64,000 nucleotides of DNA, taken from positions 2,081,702-2,145,701 of the forward strand of contig NZ_GL892076.1 of NCBI RefSeq assembly GCF_000213975.1, in the 5' to 3' direction. Positions 1-8,646 of the stretch are shown in pieces. The stretch comes from Centipeda periodontii DSM 2778. GTDB taxonomy: Bacteria; Bacillota; Negativicutes; Selenomonadales; Selenomonadaceae. Under the pieces are notes generated by a model. The model was not told where the DNA came from. It worked only from the letters and a program-made list of their open reading frames with translations, and made no database searches. The stretch's first letter is position 1. Each line of letters starts with the position of its first letter. A program made the translations under genes and the position numbers.

Positions 1-805
1 GATACTGACGTCCGTAGTTCTCCTCATTCGTCGCGCCGTCTTCATAGCTTGGGAAAAAGAGATAGTCCGGATTCGCCGCGACGAGCTGCTCCTTCGTCAT
101 CTCTTGCCCCATGCGGTTTCCTGCCGCCGCCTTCGCGTTGATCGAATCCGTATAGCGGCAGAGCTCGTCAAAGGTGCAGCCGGCACCGCCGTAGTTCACC
201 ATGATGGAGATGAGTGCAATGCTCTTATGCTTCTTCTCCTCGGGAACCTTTTCCACCTTGGCGCGAATCTCCGCGAGCTTTTCCTCCATCATGCCGATGA
301 GCTTCTCCCCGCGCTCCACTTCGCCGACAGCCGCCGCATAGAGTCGGATATTATCGTGAATATCCTCCATGGTCGCAGCAGATTTACAGACGAGAACGGG
401 GACATTCAGCTCGCGGATGGCATCGATGTTCTCGCGCGGCATCCACGGTGTCACGACGACGAGATCCGGATGCAGTGCGGCAATCTGTTCGACGGACGGG
501 CTGCGGGGGATGACCGTCGGAATCCGATCGCACACCCACGGGATATTCGTATGCTCCCGATCGGCGAGCGATTCATTGATCGCCGCCATGCGCTCCGGCT
601 CCACAAGGCCGAGCATCAGCTCGTCCGTCCCCGCGCTGACCGTCAGGATGCGCTGCGGCTTGTGTTCAAACGTGACGACCGTGCCCTCCACGTCTGTGAT
701 TTGATAGCCGCCCGCCTGTTGCTCCGAGGAGTTTATGCAGCCGCCGATCAACAGCGCGGCAAAAATCACCGTGAGCGCAGCGAGTGCACGCATATGCCTT
801 CTCAT
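1..805 (-). CDS. BtuF-like ABC transporter substrate-binding lipoprotein (3' end cut by window edge)
   Basis: The visible part is the N-terminal 268 residues of a periplasmic-binding lipoprotein of the BtuF/FepB (helical backbone metal receptor) class, which captures a corrinoid, heme or siderophore-type ligand for an ABC importer. It begins MRRHMRALAALT, and an LIGGC lipobox places the lipidated Cys near residue 23. The typical ITDVEGTVVTFEHKPQRI entry strand and a PERMAAINES segment follow. The start ATG overlaps the cobN stop by 4 bp (ATGA), so it is translationally coupled to the chelatase locus. It is a third paralog of the binding proteins at 10581-11600 and 12639-13610. The ligand cannot be read from sequence; the riboswitch upstream of the run suggests a corrinoid. 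The missing permease and ATPase may lie beyond position 1. Confidence 0.85.
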   Translation of the reverse strand, partial: MRRHMRALAALTVIFAALLIGGCINSSEQQAGGYQITDVEGTVVTFEHKPQRILTVSAGTDELMLGLVEPERMAAINESLADREHTNIPWVCDRIPTVIPRSPSVEQIAALHPDLVVVTPWMPRENIDAIRELNVPVLVCKSAATMEDIHDNIRLYAAAVGEVERGEKLIGMMEEKLAEIRAKVEKVPEEKKHKSIALISIMVNYGGAGCTFDELCRYTDSINAKAAAGNRMGQEMTKEQLVAANPDYLFFPSYEDGATNEENYGRQY

Positions 806-3800
806 CGTGCGCCCTCCGCCCGTTCCTCAAGATCGCCCTCGATGGAGAGGTAGAGACTGCGCAGTTCGGCAAGCGTATCCTCGGATGCGTTCCACAGTCC
901 GCGCTGCTGTGCCTCAAGCAGGACCTCCGCCATGCGGTGAAGCGCCCACGGGTTGACATCCTCCATCCACTCCTGCATCTCCGCATCCAGTACATATTTG
1001 CGCGCGTAGCCTTCGTACATCCAGTCCTTCATTATAGCACTCGTCGCATCCCACTGGTAGCTGTGCGCGAGATAGTTCGCGAGATCGGATGCGCCTTTAT
1101 AGCCATGTTTCTTCATGCCCTCGATAAACTTCGGATTCATCGCCTCCCCGCGGAAGAGGCGTGCCGCCTCCTCCGCGACGCTGCGCAGAACAATGCGCTG
1201 CCGATCGCTCGAATCGCCCGTGTAGGATCGCGGTGCCTTGCCCGTCAGTGCCCGCACGGTCGCAATCATGCCGCCATGGTAGGCGTTGTAGTCATCGGAG
1301 CTGAACATATGCGTCTCGCGCGTATCCTCATTCTTGACGGTAACGTCGAGCCCCGCCATGCGCCGCTGAAAAACCTCCGGATCATAGCCGCGCGCCATTC
1401 CATCGCCGCCGTATGCCGTCCCCGAAAAGCGCGTATAAACGGCGGCAAGATCATCCAATGTCTCCCACGCCTTTGACTCAAGCAGAGCAGCAACACCAGC
1501 ACCATAGACGCCCGGCGGATCGCCGAAGATACGGACGGAGGCGCGCTCCCACGCATTCTCCCGTGCCTCGCCCTGCTCCTCAAGCCATGCGGTATCTGCG
1601 AGAACGTGCTTGCGCACATAGTTCTCCTCATCGCTCTCATCGAGATCGCGCACCATACGCACCGCCTCGTCCACCCAGTGTACGGCGTTCGGGACGGCAT
1701 CGCGGAACAGGCCGCTGATGCGCGCCGTCACATCGATGCGCGGTCGCCGCAGCTCCGCTATCGGGATGACATCGAGTGCACAGACACGCTGTGACGGACG
1801 CCGCCATACGGGACGAACGCCCATGAGATAGAAGAGCTCTGCGATGCACTGCCCGTGGCTGCGCATATTCGAACCCGCCCAGAAGACAATGCCAACCGCC
1901 TCGGGATAGCGCCCCTCATCGCTGATGTACTGCTCGATGAGTGCGTCGCCCAGCTGTTTTCCGTACTCCCATGCTGCGGGCGTCGGCATGCAGCGCGGAT
2001 CGAGCCCGTAGAAATTCCGCCCCGTCGGCAGTACATCGACGCCATTTGTCGTCGGTGCCCCCGCAGGGCTCGGTTCGATATATCTGCCCGTGAGTGCCCG
2101 CAGCGTCTCCGTGATCTCTCCCTCTGTCCGGCGCAGACGCGGCACCATGTCCGTCACAATCTCGTGCAGTGCATGGGCAAATGTGGCACGCTCCTCGGCA
2201 GAGGATGCGGCAATAACAGGGAGCCTCATCGCCCGCTCGACCGCCTCCGGCGCATAGTCATGTGCACCAAGGAAGGAGATCAGCGCACGCATCTCCGTCT
2301 CGACCGCATCCAGCTTTCTGCCGTAGGTCATGCCGTCCGATGTCATACGCTCGCTATGCGTGAGCAGATCCTCATAGTCATAGCCCGCCTGCTCTGCAAT
2401 AAGACGGATAAGCGACTTCTCCCCGCCGTGCTCCATGCGAACGAGCGCGCACAAAAAGTCGATGAGCTGTTCCCCCTCCGGCATGCGCCCGAGGATATGC
2501 AACCCCGTGCGGATCTGCATATTCTTGATGTCCGTCACATAGTTGTGAAGCGCTGCAGCATAGTCGTCGAAGTTCGCCCCCTCTTCGATCTCATCCTCGA
2601 AGTGACAGGCAGCAGCCTTCTCTCGGACAAGCATCTGCGCAGCCTCTATATTGTCCGGCTGTGACGCACGAAAATGAACGTATTCATCGAGCGCCTGCTC
2701 AAGCTCTGCCAGCTCCTCAAATCCGCCCGCCATCTCCATCGGTGGCGAGAGATGACTAATCAGGCATGCCGCACCGCGCCGCTTTGCCTGCAACCCCTCC
2801 CCGACAATCGTGATCCAGTAGGGATAGATGTCCGGCAGGTCGCCGAGCGACACATCTGGGTAGCAGGCATTCGAGAGCCCCGTCCCCTTGCCGGGCAGCC
2901 ACTCAAGCGAGCCATGCGTCCCGACGTGAATCACCGCGTCCGCCTTCCAGATGTCGCGCAGCCAATGATAGTAACCAATGTAGTGATGCGTCGGCGCGGC
3001 GTCGGGCGAGTGCAGGAGCTTGCCGGGATCCTCGCCGAAGCCGCGCGGCGGCTGCACCGTGATAAAGATATTTCCATTCAGCGTGCCCGGAATGAGGAGC
3101 GCACCGTCGTAATTGAACACGTCCCCCGGAGCCTCCCCCCAGTCCCGCACAAGCTGCACACGCACCTTCTCGGGCAGTTCCTTGAAGAATGCTCCGTACT
3201 GCGCCGCCGTCAGCTGCCCGTCGGCAGCCTTTGCCTGTTCCACGCTCATGAAGCGGCGGTCGTTCGTCGCGTGATCCGTCAACAGCTTCATAAACGCCTT
3301 GCTGCTCTCAGGAATCTCATCCATGACATAGCCGGCGGCACGCATCGCCGTCAGCAGACGGAGCACGCTCTCGGGGGAATCCAGTCCCGCCGCACTGCCG
3401 ATGTTTGAATTCGTCGGCGGATAGTTATGGAAAACGATCGCAATCTTTTTCTCCACGTTTGGCTTATGCCGCAGTGCCGCCCACTTCCGCGCCTTACGTG
3501 CGATCCGCTCCATGCGCTCATCGAGCGCCGCATAGCTGATCTCTCCGCTCTCGTCGCGCACCTTCGCTGCGATCGGTACGGCATGGATCACACCGTCAAA
3601 CTCCGGCATGGCGACGCTCATCGAAACTTCCATGGGGTCAAGCCCCGCCGGAGATTTCTCCCACTCCTCCTTCGGAGCGAGCACCGTGTACGCCTCGAGG
3701 ACGGGAACCCCGAGCGCATAGAGATCCTCGATGCGCGTTCCGCCCGCCTTGATGGAGAACTTCATCGTGCTGATGATGACATCGACAAAGGGATGCCCAT

Positions 3801-4485
3801 CCCTGCAAAAATATTTCTCGATCGCCGCCATCAGCGTCGGCGACTCCACGCGTTCATCGCGGTAGGAATTCGAGAACACAGCGACCGCATTCATCCCCTC
3901 CGCCTCGATTGCACGGACGAGTGCCGCATGATAGGTAAAGTCTCCCGTAATCCATTCCGAGCGGTAGAAAATCACGCCGACCGTCGGACGCCCCTCCGTA
4001 TAGTGGGACGCGAGATAGCCCGCAATGTCCTCGGGATCCCCCGCCCAGTTTGGATGGTAGACACCGTTCCACGCAAGCGGCGCGGGCGGCTCTGCTGTGC
4101 AGGAAAGCCCCCCGAACTCCCTGCCGAGCCAGAGAAAAAGATTGCGCATATTCTCCTCGCCGTCATAGCGAAAATATGCCCACGCCGTCCGGATCTGCTC
4201 CTCCGAAAAGCCGTACGTCACCTTGTCATGTTCCGCATTGTCCACGACAATCAGATGCGGAATACGATGCTTCTGTAAGAAGCGCGATGCCTTCTTCAGG
4301 AATTCATTGTCGAGACCCGTACCCATCCAAAGGAAGAGATGAAGATCCGCATCCGCGCGTACCGCATTCCAATCGTCCATGCCGCTGACAGAGCATACGC
4401 ACACCTCGGGTTTCGCCATATCGGCGGCGCATCGGCGCGCGAGCACGCGAACACGCAGGATGTTCGTATAGACTGCTATCCTCAT
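802..4485 (-). CDS. cobN: CobN-like metal chelatase large subunit (CobN/BchH family)
   Basis: The protein has 1227 residues, the size expected of the large chelatase subunit that binds the tetrapyrrole and, with AAA+ I and D partners, inserts Co2+ (CobN) or Mg2+ (BchH). The family signature HVGTHGSLEWLPGKGTG lies near residue 518 and is of the CobN type. I chose ATG at 4485 (MRIAVYTNILRV) because a GGAGGG Shine-Dalgarno sits directly upstream and the start overlaps the cbiZ stop by 4 bp; longer in-frame starts only add residues overlapping cbiZ. Neighbours include ChlI-like and ChlD-like subunits, CbiZ, TonB receptors and a B12 riboswitch, so cobalt or corrinoid chemistry is more likely than chlorophyll synthesis. 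HmuS-type relatives in heme operons have been linked to metal removal, so the direction of catalysis is open. Confidence 0.9.
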   Translation of the reverse strand: MRIAVYTNILRVRVLARRCAADMAKPEVCVCSVSGMDDWNAVRADADLHLFLWMGTGLDNEFLKKASRFLQKHRIPHLIVVDNAEHDKVTYGFSEEQIRTAWAYFRYDGEENMRNLFLWLGREFGGLSCTAEPPAPLAWNGVYHPNWAGDPEDIAGYLASHYTEGRPTVGVIFYRSEWITGDFTYHAALVRAIEAEGMNAVAVFSNSYRDERVESPTLMAAIEKYFCRDGHPFVDVIISTMKFSIKAGGTRIEDLYALGVPVLEAYTVLAPKEEWEKSPAGLDPMEVSMSVAMPEFDGVIHAVPIAAKVRDESGEISYAALDERMERIARKARKWAALRHKPNVEKKIAIVFHNYPPTNSNIGSAAGLDSPESVLRLLTAMRAAGYVMDEIPESSKAFMKLLTDHATNDRRFMSVEQAKAADGQLTAAQYGAFFKELPEKVRVQLVRDWGEAPGDVFNYDGALLIPGTLNGNIFITVQPPRGFGEDPGKLLHSPDAAPTHHYIGYYHWLRDIWKADAVIHVGTHGSLEWLPGKGTGLSNACYPDVSLGDLPDIYPYWITIVGEGLQAKRRGAACLISHLSPPMEMAGGFEELAELEQALDEYVHFRASQPDNIEAAQMLVREKAAACHFEDEIEEGANFDDYAAALHNYVTDIKNMQIRTGLHILGRMPEGEQLIDFLCALVRMEHGGEKSLIRLIAEQAGYDYEDLLTHSERMTSDGMTYGRKLDAVETEMRALISFLGAHDYAPEAVERAMRLPVIAASSAEERATFAHALHEIVTDMVPRLRRTEGEITETLRALTGRYIEPSPAGAPTTNGVDVLPTGRNFYGLDPRCMPTPAAWEYGKQLGDALIEQYISDEGRYPEAVGIVFWAGSNMRSHGQCIAELFYLMGVRPVWRRPSQRVCALDVIPIAELRRPRIDVTARISGLFRDAVPNAVHWVDEAVRMVRDLDESDEENYVRKHVLADTAWLEEQGEARENAWERASVRIFGDPPGVYGAGVAALLESKAWETLDDLAAVYTRFSGTAYGGDGMARGYDPEVFQRRMAGLDVTVKNEDTRETHMFSSDDYNAYHGGMIATVRALTGKAPRSYTGDSSDRQRIVLRSVAEEAARLFRGEAMNPKFIEGMKKHGYKGASDLANYLAHSYQWDATSAIMKDWMYEGYARKYVLDAEMQEWMEDVNPWALHRMAEVLLEAQQRGLWNASEDTLAELRSLYLSIEGDLEERAEGAR

Positions 4486-5582
4486 ATCGTCCCTCCTGCC
4501 GGCAATTTCTCTGCCCTTGCACAGACCGCGTCCACCAGAAATACTGCCATTGCCTGCATATAGTCCTCCCCCGCCTGCCGCTCCGCAGGCAGCGGAACAT
4601 CGGCGCAGCGTGCCATCTCCGTGAGAAAATACGCTCCTGCCGCGTGCGTTTCCTCCTCCGTGAGCAGCCCCCACAGGAACTCGTCATAGATGTGGATATA
4701 GCTCACGCCAAGCGCAAAAACTCCCGAACACGCTCCGATCTCATGGAGAATGTGCAGGAAACGCGGTTTGATAAGGTGCACGTCCTGCATCCGCCTCTCA
4801 TAGTCACGCCAGAGCGTGTCGCCTGTAATCCCGAAACGGCGCAGACGGCGCAGGAGGTTATGCTGATGTTCTGGAGTCAGCCCCGACTGCTTTCCCAGCG
4901 TCTCCTTGACGGCAGCGATGACCGCCTGACCGATCAACTCGCCGAGCTTGGAGTGTTTGCCCGCCCCCTCAAAATAGAGCGGCGACTCCGTATTGGCAAC
5001 GACGATGGTCTGATCGGTGCCCGAGCCCGTGGCAAGCCCGCAAGAGTATCGGCTCTCCGCCATGAGTTCCTGTAGCGCCGCCGTCTTTGCCTCCGTACAC
5101 GTAACAAGGGCGCGCGCGAGAATCCCCGGCGGCAGATCGGCATCGATCACAAGAATGATGTTGATCGTCCCACATTTCTTTGGTACCGTCTTGTAATAAG
5201 ATGCCGGGTCGCCAACGCGTCCGCCGTTCGTCTCCACGCCCCCCGTCACAAGGGCAGTCACCGTGAGTTCCTTGTAGCTGCGCGACTGCACGGAGACATT
5301 CTCCATCTGTGCGGCAGTTCCCATCCCCGTCGTGCGGTCAGGATCCAGCCCGATCCTCTGCGCGACGATACGCATGCTCTCCACATAGGTGTCCGCAAAC
5401 GTCTCGCAGGGCATGCCCGCTCCCTGCGTCATGTCGCGGTTGAACACCGCCGTAAAGTCCTCATGATACCCGCCGTTATACAGCGAGGTACTGAGCACCT
5501 TGCGCGGACCGGAAAAGAACAGCGCGATGCTCTTGTCATAGCGGTAGGCTACGTCTCCCGTTGTCAGTTTGGTCAGTTCCAT
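4482..5582 (-). CDS. cbiZ: Adenosylcobinamide amidohydrolase (CbiZ) with C-terminal extension
   Basis: CbiZ cleaves the aminopropanol-side amide of adenosylcobinamide or pseudo-B12-type corrinoids to give adenosylcobyric acid, which lets a cell salvage and rebuild foreign corrinoids. Family features are seen in the first 230 or so residues: FSGPRKVLSTSLYNGGYHED, the MGTAAQMENVSV segment and TALVTGGVETNGGRVGDP. The protein is 366 residues, while CbiZ is usually nearer 200-250; residues from about 235 on match nothing I recognise. ATG at 5582 is preferred because GGAGG lies 12 nt upstream; a GTG at 5609 would overlap the previous stop by 4 bp but lacks its own ribosome site. The 3' end overlaps cobN by 4 bp. 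The context supports corrinoid remodelling. Confidence 0.85.
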   Translation of the reverse strand: MELTKLTTGDVAYRYDKSIALFFSGPRKVLSTSLYNGGYHEDFTAVFNRDMTQGAGMPCETFADTYVESMRIVAQRIGLDPDRTTGMGTAAQMENVSVQSRSYKELTVTALVTGGVETNGGRVGDPASYYKTVPKKCGTINIILVIDADLPPGILARALVTCTEAKTAALQELMAESRYSCGLATGSGTDQTIVVANTESPLYFEGAGKHSKLGELIGQAVIAAVKETLGKQSGLTPEHQHNLLRRLRRFGITGDTLWRDYERRMQDVHLIKPRFLHILHEIGACSGVFALGVSYIHIYDEFLWGLLTEEETHAAGAYFLTEMARCADVPLPAERQAGEDYMQAMAVFLVDAVCARAEKLPAGGTI

Positions 5583-5605
5583 GCGCTCTCTGTGCCTCCT
5601 GCCGC

Positions 5606-7507
5606 TCACGACTGCACCGCACGGGATGCGCGGACAATCTCCAGTACGCCCTCTGCCGAGAGCCGTTCCAATGTATAATACTGCGCCGCCATCCGACGCG
5701 CAAGTTCCGGTGCAACACCGACGCGCGGAACGGAATGCTCCGTATCGAGAACAAGGGTAAGTGCCGCGGTTTCCGCGATCTCCTCGGCTGCACGCAGGGC
5801 ACGCTGCACGCCCGCATCTCCCTCTTTGGTATTTGTGCGTCCGTCTGTGACGAGGACAAGCACCGTCTTCTCGCTGCCCTTGCGCTCCAGTTCACGCAGT
5901 GTCCGATGTGCATGGGCAAGCCCCTCGGCAAGCGGCGTCCGCCCGCCCGTCGGCAGGTCGCGCAATGCTCTTTCCGCCAGCTCCACGCTGCGCGTCATCG
6001 GCAGGAGCGTCTCTGCACGATCCCGCCGAAAGGCAATGAGCCCAACACAGTCACGCTTTTGGTATGCCTCCCGCAGGAGGGCAAGGATGGCCCCCTTCAC
6101 CGTCCGCATGCGTTCGCGTGCGCCCATCGACCCACTCGCATCAACGAGGAACAGGATGTGCGCCGCCGACCGCTTCGCACGCACCCAGACGCGCACATCC
6201 TCGGGATGGATCACAACCGCCTGCCCCCCTCTTCGTGTGCGCTGGTGCGGAGCTGCCGCACGCAGTGTAGCGGAGAGCGCAAGATCGAGGCGCGCACCGC
6301 GCCGCGGCAGATCCGTACGCAGACCACGCCCGTCCGCCGTATGAATCTGAATGATGTCACGCCTGCCGCTCTTCCCGCCCTGCGCCCGCATCGTCATGGA
6401 GAGAAGCGAGAGCCGTGCCATAACATTTTCGAGCGGAGCGGCGACCCGATCCTCATCCTCCGCACACGGCTCATCCTCCTCCGATGGAGGCGGGTCATCT
6501 GCTCCGTCCTGTGGTTCGTTCTCCTGCGTATGCTCCTGAGGCGCTTGTGCATCTCCATCGTTCTGCGGGGGAGTGGGTTCCTGCAGCTCATTGGGAAGAT
6601 CATCCTGCTCCGGCGCATTCCCGTCACTCGGAGGCGGCAGCGGCTGCTGCTCCTCCTGCGGGCGGCTCATCCGATGCACGAGCACGAATACCGCAGCCTC
6701 CTCCACATCTTCGGGCATGACGAACGATCTGCCCGCCAGTGCCGCAATCGCGCGTGCCGCCTCAATCAGATAGAGCTCCGCACGGTTGCCGACACAGTGC
6801 GCACGCGCAGCACAGGCAGCTGCAAAGCGAAGAATGGCTGACGGTGCCTCCACACGCGGCAGCAAGTCACGTGCGCGGCAGATCATCGTCCCGAATGCCT
6901 CCTCCTGTGCGGCGTAGGAGGCACGAAATACTGCCGAGTCGCGCTCATAGGCAAGGACACGCGCCACAATCTCCCTGCACTGCGCAGCGTCTTCGATCTC
7001 CTCCATCGCTGCAAACATCCCGAACGAATCCAGCAGTGCAGAGCGGAGCGTGCCCTCTGCGGGATCCATCGTTCCGACAGGCGTATAGGAAACATCCTCG
7101 GTAAACGAAAGCCCGTCCCGCTCAAGGTGAAAGAAGCCGTCTCCCGCGCATTTCAGCACAGTGGACAGAATGTCCTCCCGCAGGAGATTGACCTCATCCA
7201 TATAGAGGATGGTATCGTGTGCACGATGCAACAGCCCGTGCCGCAGCTGCCGCTCCCCTTTTTGGAGTGCCGTCTCCATATCGATTGTGCCGAAGATCAT
7301 ATCCTCCGAGGCTCCAAGCGGCAGCTCCATAATTTGTCCTGTCGGTGTAAAGGGTGCAGTTGCACGAACGAGAACAGACTTTGCCGTGCCGCGTGTACCG
7401 GAGATCAAAAGCCCGCCTGCACGCGGATTGACAAGTGCAATCGAAAGCGCGCGCCGTGCATGCTCCTGTCCGACAATGGCAGTCAACGGATAACGCGGGA
7501 TATTCAA
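5606..7507 (-). CDS. ChlD/BchD-like chelatase subunit (AAA+ plus VWA)
   Basis: This 633-residue protein is built like the D subunit of magnesium/cobalt chelatases. An AAA+ domain carries Walker A GTRGTAKS at residues 37-44 and a Walker B-like LYMDEVNLL. An acidic, proline- and glutamine-rich linker covers roughly residues 290-385. A C-terminal von Willebrand A domain follows with a MIDAS motif (DASGSMG) and TDGRTN. Such subunits bridge the ATPase ring to the CobN/BchH subunit. The start is TTG at 7507, since GGAGG lies 7 nt upstream; an ATG-only reading would force a start inside the preceding chlI gene. It sits 22 bp after chlI. Metal specificity cannot be deduced; with cobN and cbiZ downstream, cobalt is favoured. 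Confidence 0.88.
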   Translation of the reverse strand: MNIPRYPLTAIVGQEHARRALSIALVNPRAGGLLISGTRGTAKSVLVRATAPFTPTGQIMELPLGASEDMIFGTIDMETALQKGERQLRHGLLHRAHDTILYMDEVNLLREDILSTVLKCAGDGFFHLERDGLSFTEDVSYTPVGTMDPAEGTLRSALLDSFGMFAAMEEIEDAAQCREIVARVLAYERDSAVFRASYAAQEEAFGTMICRARDLLPRVEAPSAILRFAAACAARAHCVGNRAELYLIEAARAIAALAGRSFVMPEDVEEAAVFVLVHRMSRPQEEQQPLPPPSDGNAPEQDDLPNELQEPTPPQNDGDAQAPQEHTQENEPQDGADDPPPSEEDEPCAEDEDRVAAPLENVMARLSLLSMTMRAQGGKSGRRDIIQIHTADGRGLRTDLPRRGARLDLALSATLRAAAPHQRTRRGGQAVVIHPEDVRVWVRAKRSAAHILFLVDASGSMGARERMRTVKGAILALLREAYQKRDCVGLIAFRRDRAETLLPMTRSVELAERALRDLPTGGRTPLAEGLAHAHRTLRELERKGSEKTVLVLVTDGRTNTKEGDAGVQRALRAAEEIAETAALTLVLDTEHSVPRVGVAPELARRMAAQYYTLERLSAEGVLEIVRASRAVQS

Positions 7508-7529
7508 AATCTTTCCTCCGAAAAAAGTT

Positions 7530-8561
7530 TTATGCGCTTTCTCCCAAGATCGCATCCACCGCAGTCCAGTCGACCGCGCCCTCCTCGAACGGGCGGCGGC
7601 GCATGCGATGTGCGAGGACGAGCCGGCTGACACGCTGCAGATCCTCTGCCGTCACCGCCATGCGTCCTGCAAGCGCTGCATGAGCAATGCCTGCCTTGAT
7701 CAGCGTAATATCCGCACGATGTCCATCGACACCGAGAGTCAGCGAGATCTGAGCAGCATAGCCGAGAATTTCATCCGGCACCTCTACATGGGGAACACGT
7801 GCACGCGCCTCAAGAATCTGCGTGCGCAGGTGATCCTGCTCTGCCGCATACATTTCCGCAAAGCCATCGGGATCACGTTCGTAGGCGATGCGGCGGCGGA
7901 TAACCTCGACGCGCGTCTCTGCCTCGCGTTCCCCCGCGACAGTCACGGAAAGCGCAAAACGATCGAGAAGCTGCGGACGGATGTCCCCCTCCTCCGGATT
8001 CATCGTCCCGACGAGAACAAAACGCGCCGGATGCGCATAAGAGATCCCCTCGCGCTCGACGGTATTGACCCCCATCGCCGCAGAGTCGAGCAGAATATCG
8101 ACAATGTGATCCTCCAGCAGGTTGATCTCATCCACGTAGAGAATATTGCGGTTCGCCGCTGCTAAGATACCCGGCTCGAACTCCTTGCGCCCATGCTGGA
8201 TCGCTGCCTCCATGTCGAGCGTTCCAACCACGCGGTCCTCCGTCGCACTAACGGGCAGTTCCACCACGCGCATCGGAATTTCCTCTGCCGTGAGCTCTTC
8301 TCCGAATCCCCGCCTTGCACGGCAGGCATCACAGTACAGATCCGGCAGCGACGGGTCACAGTGACAGGCACAGCCGGTCACCGCCCGCAAATCCGGCAGG
8401 AGTGCTGCAGCCGCTCGGACGGCGGTAGACTTCGCCGTCCCCTTCTCCCCCTTGATCAGCACACCTCCGAGTGACGGCATCACAATACTGAGGAGAAGCG
8501 CCGTCTTCATCTCCTCCTGCCCAACAATAGCGGAAAAGGGGTACGTCACCCTCTTTTTCAT
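7530..8561 (-). CDS. ChlI/BchI-like AAA+ ATPase subunit of a metal chelatase
   Basis: This 343-residue AAA+ motor of the Mg/Co-chelatase I-subunit family hydrolyses ATP to drive the CobN-like subunit together with the D subunit. Seen in the sequence: Walker A GEKGTAKS at residues 38-45, a Cys-rich insertion typical of BchI-type proteins ([17 protein letters not shown]), Walker [10 protein letters not shown], and [19 protein letters not shown] (sensor 1 and arginine finger region). The ATG at 8561 has a GGAA-type ribosome site. It follows a TonB receptor after 85 bp and precedes the D-like subunit by 22 bp, so the I, D and large subunits are encoded in one run interrupted only by cbiZ. Confidence 0.9.
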   Translation of the reverse strand: MKKRVTYPFSAIVGQEEMKTALLLSIVMPSLGGVLIKGEKGTAKSTAVRAAAALLPDLRAVTGCACHCDPSLPDLYCDACRARRGFGEELTAEEIPMRVVELPVSATEDRVVGTLDMEAAIQHGRKEFEPGILAAANRNILYVDEINLLEDHIVDILLDSAAMGVNTVEREGISYAHPARFVLVGTMNPEEGDIRPQLLDRFALSVTVAGEREAETRVEVIRRRIAYERDPDGFAEMYAAEQDHLRTQILEARARVPHVEVPDEILGYAAQISLTLGVDGHRADITLIKAGIAHAALAGRMAVTAEDLQRVSRLVLAHRMRRRPFEEGAVDWTAVDAILGESA

Positions 8562-8586
8562 TCCTATTTCCTTTCATGAGGAAGGA

Positions 8587-8620
8587 AAGCGCTATGGCAG
8601 TCAAATCGCCATAGCTCTCC
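8587..8620 (-). terminator. Hairpin between TonB receptor and chlI
   Basis: An 8-bp stem (GCTATGGC/GCCATAGC, 8591-8598 with 8608-8615) has a 9-nt loop and is followed on the minus strand by a pyrimidine-rich run (TTTCCTTCC) rather than a clean T tract. It may be a weak or partial terminator, or an mRNA-processing or stability structure that separates uptake genes from chelatase genes. Confidence 0.4.
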
Positions 8621-8646
8621 CTTGCTTCCTCTGCACAAAATATCGG

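Noticed and set aside
802..4485. Magnesium chelatase for chlorophyll synthesis (BchH)
   Set aside because: There are no other chlorophyll genes; the HGSLEW signature, CbiZ and the cobalamin riboswitch point to cobalt or corrinoid chemistry.
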